Source of the DNA: Paraphysomonas bandaiensis
Lineage: Eukaryota; Chrysophyceae
Length of the DNA stretch: 64,000 nucleotides
Assembly: GCA_965644295.1 (NCBI GenBank)
Contig: CBFFRP010000371.1
Coordinates: 124,001 to 188,000 of the forward strand
Direction: 5' to 3'
Part shown: positions 62,294 through 64,000 of the stretch, one piece after another
Layout: the number at the start of each line of letters is the position of its first letter
How positions within the stretch are numbered: position 1 is the first letter of the stretch
The notes under the pieces: model-generated
Databases searched by the model: none
What the model was told of the DNA's origin: nothing
Seen by the model: the letters and a program-made list of their open reading frames with translations, nothing else
Position numbers and translations under genes: made by a program

Positions 62294-62590
62294 ATCTGGA
62301 GGTGTACCGCAAGGGCTATTTTACGCCAGGAGGATGAACATACAGCCTTTCTAGATTTCGCTACGGTCGATGGTAAAACTGGTGGGGTTTTTGAAAGATC
62401 GATAGTCACTATACGCAGTACGCACTGGCGTTAGCTCTACAGGAAATCGATGATCATGAATCGGATCTAAGTCGTCCATCGACGGAATTCAATAAAATTA
62501 GTGTTTCAAAGTCTGGCACACCATTGTTTCCAACCAGAGCTGACGCAGCACGGCATATTCAAAGTAGCGATAGATCGCTGCAGAAGAACT
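62294..62590 (+). pseudogene. 3' piece of the broken LRR-gene paralogue
   Basis: GGAGGTGTACCGCAAGGGCT (62299-62318) continues the LRR similarity and corresponds to 54028-54077. It then jumps, within a few bases, to sequence matching 55972-56035 (FLDFATVDGKTGGVF against FLDFTTGDGKTDGVF), so about 1.9 kb encoding the membrane domain has been lost. After a further frame change 62425-62588 encodes ALALQEIDDHESDLSRPSTE and similar, which may be the paralogue's cytoplasmic tail. The intact gene ends before such a tail. Confidence 0.75.
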
Positions 62591-62886
62591 GAGTTTAGCC
62601 CTTCAAGGAAGTGATAATGTTTAAGAATGGCGTTGCTGTGTTACCAGATGGGTCAAGGGTTTCCGAGCACGACTGATTGCTGGATGGTTTATTGAATGGA
62701 ATTTCGCTAAGGAAATTGATGGTGTAGGAGATTTAGATTCCGCCTGGGTTGACGGTAAGAGTTATTTTAAGCAATTTTAATCAGCAAGTTGTTGTGAGGA
62801 ATCCAATCCTTTAAAAATCATGAAAACTAGAAGTAATTGCTATAGAGATTGTTTTTCACTTTAACTGTAATGAAATTGTACGCAGT
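62591..62886. other. Decayed flank, no gene seen
   Basis: A short frame (62619-62675) reads MFKNGVAVLPDGSRVSEHD before a stop; its family is unknown. The rest is AT-rich. Confidence 0.3.
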
Positions 62887-63305
62887 ATAATCCCTCAACA
62901 AAGTCGGACTCGCACCTTTTCGTGGTGTTCTGGGGGATAAGTACCGGATATATTTCTCCGGTAAACTAAGGCGAGCCGCATATATATAGTCAGAAAATAT
63001 TGTTGTTCTGCCCACTCATATAGCCTAATGCATGTTGTGTGGTACAAGGGGCACTAGTGAGTTACTTACAAGTTGTGTACTGTGTATAGACAACATTGGG
63101 CCTTGACAAATTAACAGGCATCTGGGTATGGCCCCACCTCAAGGTCATCCGGGGTATGAGGCTGCCTACTGAAGCCAAACATCCGGGCTGTTCACCTTAA
63201 GGCCACAAAGGGAATGTATATAATCTGATTATTTAGCAATATAGGCATGTAAGTGTTTAAACTATAAACAGAAATCTATCTAATACTTTAATACTAATAT
63301 CCACC
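62887..63305 (-). repeat. Dispersed repeat with coding conservation, copy C (longest)
   Basis: Collinear with copy B over its whole length but keeps about 100 bp that B lacks; that extra part matches copies A and D (CCTCAAGGTCATCCGGGG, GGGCTGTTCACCTTAAGG). The minus strand partly encodes the family pattern (LPEKYIR; APCTTQ) but with stops and shifts, so this copy is non-coding. Confidence 0.65.
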
Positions 63306-63872
63306 AATAGTGTCTGTTCATTCATATATACACTAATTGAGTTATTAAGCCGTGAGCTCTATTACAACAACATGACTTCAGAAGTTGTATTAAGATTCAC
63401 ATGCTATTTACTAGTAGCTGAAGGCTCATTCATGTATTTTCTAGTATTATTGTCTAAATAAGTATGGAATTGTTTTACAAATTACAGCCTGGCCTAAACG
63501 AACTGAACTTTCATATTATTTCACTCTCATAATACCATCACGCACCATTAATCTGCAATTCAAGCCGTGAAAAGTGTCAATGATCTTTTTCAAAGGTCAC
63601 AACCACACAAGGAGTGAAAATATTTCAATAGCATCCACGATGTCCTATACTAATGAATACACCCTCACGTATCCCTTTGATGTACAATGCAGAGTGAAGT
63701 GGTACACAGAATTACGAAAAACGTTTTAATTCGGGAAATTTCTATAATTGGGAGTTCTCTGTACCATGTATAATATCGCTCTCCCTGTCGACGTAAACGA
63801 GCCTGCTGGTGCAATCAATGTTCACAAATATGACAACTGTATATTATTACCCTTTCTTATCATTTCAATAGA
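63306..63872. other. AT-rich sequence, no gene seen
   Basis: About 570 bp without a recognisable gene or repeat. Confidence 0.35.
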
Positions 63873-63900
63873 TTAGGGTTAGGGTTAGGGTTAGGGTTAG
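63873..63900. repeat. Short TTAGGG tract (telomere-type repeat)
   Basis: Four full TTAGGG units plus TTAG. Non-repetitive sequence follows for 100 bases to the window end, so it is interstitial here. The motif matches the telomere repeat of animals, fungi and several protist groups. Confidence 0.9.
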
Positions 63901-64000
63901 TCAGCGGGTGAAAAGTTAGCAACAGAGCATGTCCGTCAAGTGTAAATTTGTGAATGAGGTGAATTCAACATATGTCTATGACATTATTAGCCAGGAATTT

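Noticed and set aside
1-64000. Search by eye for tRNA, rRNA and CRISPR arrays
   Set aside because: No cloverleaf with GGTTCRA-type box, no conserved rRNA segment and no regularly spaced repeat array were seen; a covariance-model scan would be needed to exclude divergent tRNAs.

Overview
The window is nuclear DNA from a eukaryote. Genes carry short GT-AG introns (mostly 45-60 bp, a few 90-160 bp), stop codons are standard, intergenic DNA is AT-rich, and genes are packed 0.4-1.5 kb apart on both strands. The lineage cannot be fixed from sequence alone. Three things would fit a stramenopile or another SAR protist: a large acidic helical-repeat protein at 12.9-16.7 kb, a leucine-rich-repeat protein fused to a many-pass membrane domain at 51.3-56.1 kb, and a copia element whose protease reads DSCAS. 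This placement is inference.

Layout. 0-5 kb: a RAD51D-like gene that looks decayed, a calmodulin-like gene with an apparent 1-base frame break, a UBE2S-type ubiquitin-conjugating enzyme, and an unrecognised coding remnant. 6-12.3 kb: an RCC1-like-repeat membrane protein, a sugar transporter and eIF2B alpha. 12.9-16.7 kb: the helical-repeat protein. 16.7-25 kb: a repeat-rich stretch holding a SulP sulfate permease, a 2.25 kb hAT-like element with an 8-bp target duplication, and copies of a dispersed repeat with coding conservation. 25.1-28 kb: APS kinase and a C2/histidine-phosphatase fusion, divergent across a 0.3 kb TATG microsatellite. 28-33 kb: decayed coding remnants on either side of a CWF19L1/Drn1-type gene that carries two extra RRM domains. 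33-40 kb: a bifunctional enoyl-CoA hydratase/3-hydroxyacyl-CoA dehydrogenase, a p47-type SEP-UBX protein and an HIBCH-like protein. 40.8-50.6 kb: a DHHC palmitoyltransferase, a SIRT4-like sirtuin, an unknown type I membrane protein, a membrane-anchored JmjC-like protein, a secreted nuclease and an N-formylglutamate amidohydrolase-family protein. 51.3-56.1 kb: the LRR membrane protein. 56.2-62.6 kb: a broken paralogue of that LRR gene, split by hAT-derived DNA that is itself split by a young copia retrotransposon. The end of the window has another dispersed-repeat copy and a short TTAGGG tract.

Functional links. The sulfate permease and APS kinase are neighbours and together make sulfate uptake plus the second activation step. 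The fatty-acid oxidation enzyme and the HIBCH-like gene are both crotonase-fold genes within 3 kb. Otherwise the genes are independent housekeeping genes: translation initiation, spliceosome, ubiquitin/Cdc48 and lipidation. Exon boundaries were inferred by eye from reading frame, splice consensus and remembered family patterns; no alignment or database search was run.
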